DNA of 7,164 nucleotides, from the NCBI GenBank assembly GCA_023433615.1, contig JAEZCJ010000023.1, positions 1-7,164 on the forward strand. The letters run 5' to 3'. The position numbers and the translations under genes are program-made. Under the pieces are notes generated by a model. That model was not told the DNA's origin, did not search any database, and was given only the letters and a program-made list of their open reading frames with translations. Below, piece by piece: positions 6,029-7,164 of the stretch (positions are counted from its first letter, which is position 1; every line of letters starts with the position of its first letter). The stretch comes from Bacillota bacterium. Lineage in GTDB: Bacteria; Bacillota; Bacilli; Paenibacillales; Paenibacillaceae.

Positions 6029-6045
6029 GGCTCAAATCGAATGAT

Positions 6046-6050
6046 GGAGG
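6046..6050 (+). promoter_or_regulatory. gpr: Ribosome binding site that fixes the gpr start
   Basis: GGAGG at 6046-6050 lies 11 bases before ATG 6062. It overlaps or follows the upstream in-frame ATGs at 6005, 6041 and 6044, so those cannot use it. The spacing is slightly long but acceptable. Confidence 0.8.
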
Positions 6051-6061
6051 ATTCCGCCTGC

Positions 6062-7069
6062 ATGAATGATCAAGATCTGAGTCAGTACGACGTTCGCACC
6101 GACCTGGCGCTGGAAGCGCAGGAGATCGCGCAAGTCGGTTACGCGGGAACGGCGATCCCCGGCATCACGTCGGAGACGCTGCAAGAGGATGGCATTACGA
6201 TTACGCGCATGAGCGTGGACAACGAGGCGGGCTCAAGGGCGATCGGGAAAATGGTCGGCCATTACGTGACGCTCGAGGTGCCTGGGCTCAGAAGCCAGGA
6301 TACGCCCCTGCAGGATCGCGTCGCGACGGCGTTCGCCCGCGAGTTCGAATCGTTCCTGCAGCGAATCGGCGTGTCCAAGATGGCCAAGACGCTGATCGTA
6401 GGGCTGGGCAATTGGAACGTGACGCCGGATGCGCTCGGTCCGCTCGTCGTGGAGAACGCGATGGTGACGCGGCATTATTTTGAGCTGATGCCGGATCAGG
6501 TCGCGCCGGGCTATCGGCCGGTCAGCGCGATTGCGCCCGGCGTGCTCGGCATTACGGGCATCGAATCGAGCGACATCGTGCAAGGGATCGTCGACCAGAC
6601 GAAGCCGGAGCTCATCATCGCGATCGATGCCCTTGCCTCGAAAGCGGTCGAGCGCGTGAACACGACGATTCAGATCGCGGACACGGGCATCCATCCCGGA
6701 TCGGGAATCGGCAACAAGCGCAAGGGGCTGACCGATCAAATACTCGGCGTGCCGGTCATCGCGATCGGCGTTCCGACGGTCGTCTACGCCTCGACGATCG
6801 TGAACAGCTGCATCGAGATGATGGCGGAGCACTTCCGGCAGCAGACAGACAATGCCGGACCGATTCTCGGAATGCTCCACACGATCTCCGAGCAGGAGCG
6901 TCTCCAACTGGTGCGGGAAGTGCTGCAGCCGATGGGGCATGACCTGCTCGTCACGCCGAAGGAGGTCGACTCTTTCATCGAAGATATCGCGAACGTCATC
7001 GCCAGCGGCCTGAACGCGGCGCTGCACGAGGCGGTCGACACTGACAACGTGGCGGCGTACACGCACTAG
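6062..7069 (+). CDS. gpr: Germination protease GPR (spore protease, peptidase family A25)
   Basis: GPR is made in the forespore as a zymogen and, on germination, degrades the small acid-soluble proteins that coat spore DNA. The predicted protein has 335 residues. The family core is intact: LIVGLGNWNVTPDALGP (111-127), RPVSAIAPGVLGITGIE (152-168), IIAIDALASKAVERVNTT (185-202), DTGIHPGSGIGNKRKGL (207-223) and VTPKEVDSFI (297-306). D123 and D189 correspond to the two essential aspartates of Bacillus GPR (127 and 193 in B. megaterium). The propeptide junction would lie near RTD14-L15-ALE, which resembles the enzyme's own substrate sites. At 335 it is about 30 residues shorter than Bacillus GPR; the gap falls between the IGVPTVV region and the LQLVREVL segment. 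The ATG at 6062 is chosen over 6005, which lies inside the sigma-G promoter. In Bacillus spoIIP follows; here the window ends first. Confidence 0.96.
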   Translation: MNDQDLSQYDVRTDLALEAQEIAQVGYAGTAIPGITSETLQEDGITITRMSVDNEAGSRAIGKMVGHYVTLEVPGLRSQDTPLQDRVATAFAREFESFLQRIGVSKMAKTLIVGLGNWNVTPDALGPLVVENAMVTRHYFELMPDQVAPGYRPVSAIAPGVLGITGIESSDIVQGIVDQTKPELIIAIDALASKAVERVNTTIQIADTGIHPGSGIGNKRKGLTDQILGVPVIAIGVPTVVYASTIVNSCIEMMAEHFRQQTDNAGPILGMLHTISEQERLQLVREVLQPMGHDLLVTPKEVDSFIEDIANVIASGLNAALHEAVDTDNVAAYTH

Positions 7070-7137
7070 AAGCCTGGCCGTTCATCGTCCGCTCTTCATC
7101 GTCTGTCCGCATCGCGGCGGCGGCCCGGCCCGGGCCC

Positions 7138-7157
7138 GGGGGGGGGGGGGGGGGGGG
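7138..7157 (+). other. 20-G homopolymer at window end, likely sequencing or assembly artefact
   Basis: Positions 7138-7157 are all G, preceded by a GC-only palindromic stretch of CCCGGG units (from about 7123). No gene or terminator is recognisable between the gpr stop and the window end, apart from a short TTCATCGTC direct repeat (7081-7089 and 7095-7103). Poly-G is a common artefact of two-colour sequencing at read or contig ends. Confidence 0.7.
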
Positions 7158-7164
7158 TGTTGGT

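Noticed and set aside
5616..6035. N-terminally extended S20 of 139 residues
   Set aside because: S20 proteins begin at MPN; the extension would be read through the rpsT promoter, and the strong AGGAGGTGA fixes the start at 5888.
6233..7066. A 277-residue minus-strand frame opposite gpr
   Set aside because: Same pattern: biased Arg/His/Asp composition, no motif and no ribosome binding site; gpr on the other strand is certain.
6005..7069. ATG at 6005 as the gpr start
   Set aside because: It lies between the -35 and -10 of the sigma-G promoter, so it would not be in the transcript; the ribosome binding site at 6046-6050 serves ATG 6062.

Overview
The window looks like a chromosomal segment of a high-GC, endospore-forming Bacillales bacterium, most likely a Paenibacillus-type organism. 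The reasons are the gene order (comEC, then holA, then a reversed rpsT, then gpr, as in Bacillus), a spore germination protease with a sigma-G-type promoter, strong AGGAGG-type ribosome binding sites, and GC-rich codon use. This assignment is inferred from gene content; no search was run. Most of the window is ordinary core-genome material.

Layout. Positions 1-2119 hold comEC, the DNA-uptake channel protein, cut at its 5' end by the window edge. It ends in a clear intrinsic terminator (2123-2156). Next is a separate transcription unit: an ECF sigma factor (2294-2842) and its membrane-bound zinc-finger anti-sigma factor (2839-4017). These overlap by an ATGA and follow a probable ECF-type promoter (2239-2265), which suggests autoregulation. 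Positions 4018-4230 carry two hairpins and then holA (4231-5250), the delta subunit of the DNA polymerase III clamp loader. The 365-base gap 5251-5615 has no gene but is unusually structured. It contains a 226-bp segment bounded by 10-bp perfect inverted repeats and packed with palindromes, including two diverged copies of a ~50-bp hairpin unit, then a terminator-like hairpin for holA and a good terminator for rpsT. rpsT (5616-5888, minus strand) encodes ribosomal protein S20 and has its own extended -10 promoter. gpr (6062-7069) diverges from it under a near-consensus sigma-G promoter. The last ~95 bases hold no gene and end in a 20-G run that looks like a contig-end artefact.

How the genes relate. 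DNA uptake (ComEC), replication (HolA), translation (S20) and spore germination (GPR) share a conserved neighbourhood rather than one pathway. The sigma/anti-sigma pair is the accessory part: it occupies the interval where Bacillus subtilis has the small gene yqzM, and it probably forms a self-contained envelope-stress or surface-signal circuit. I found no complete new defence or mobile system. The least explained features are the palindromic intergenic segment after holA and the long, low-complexity extracytoplasmic part of the anti-sigma factor, which ends in a short propeller-like module.
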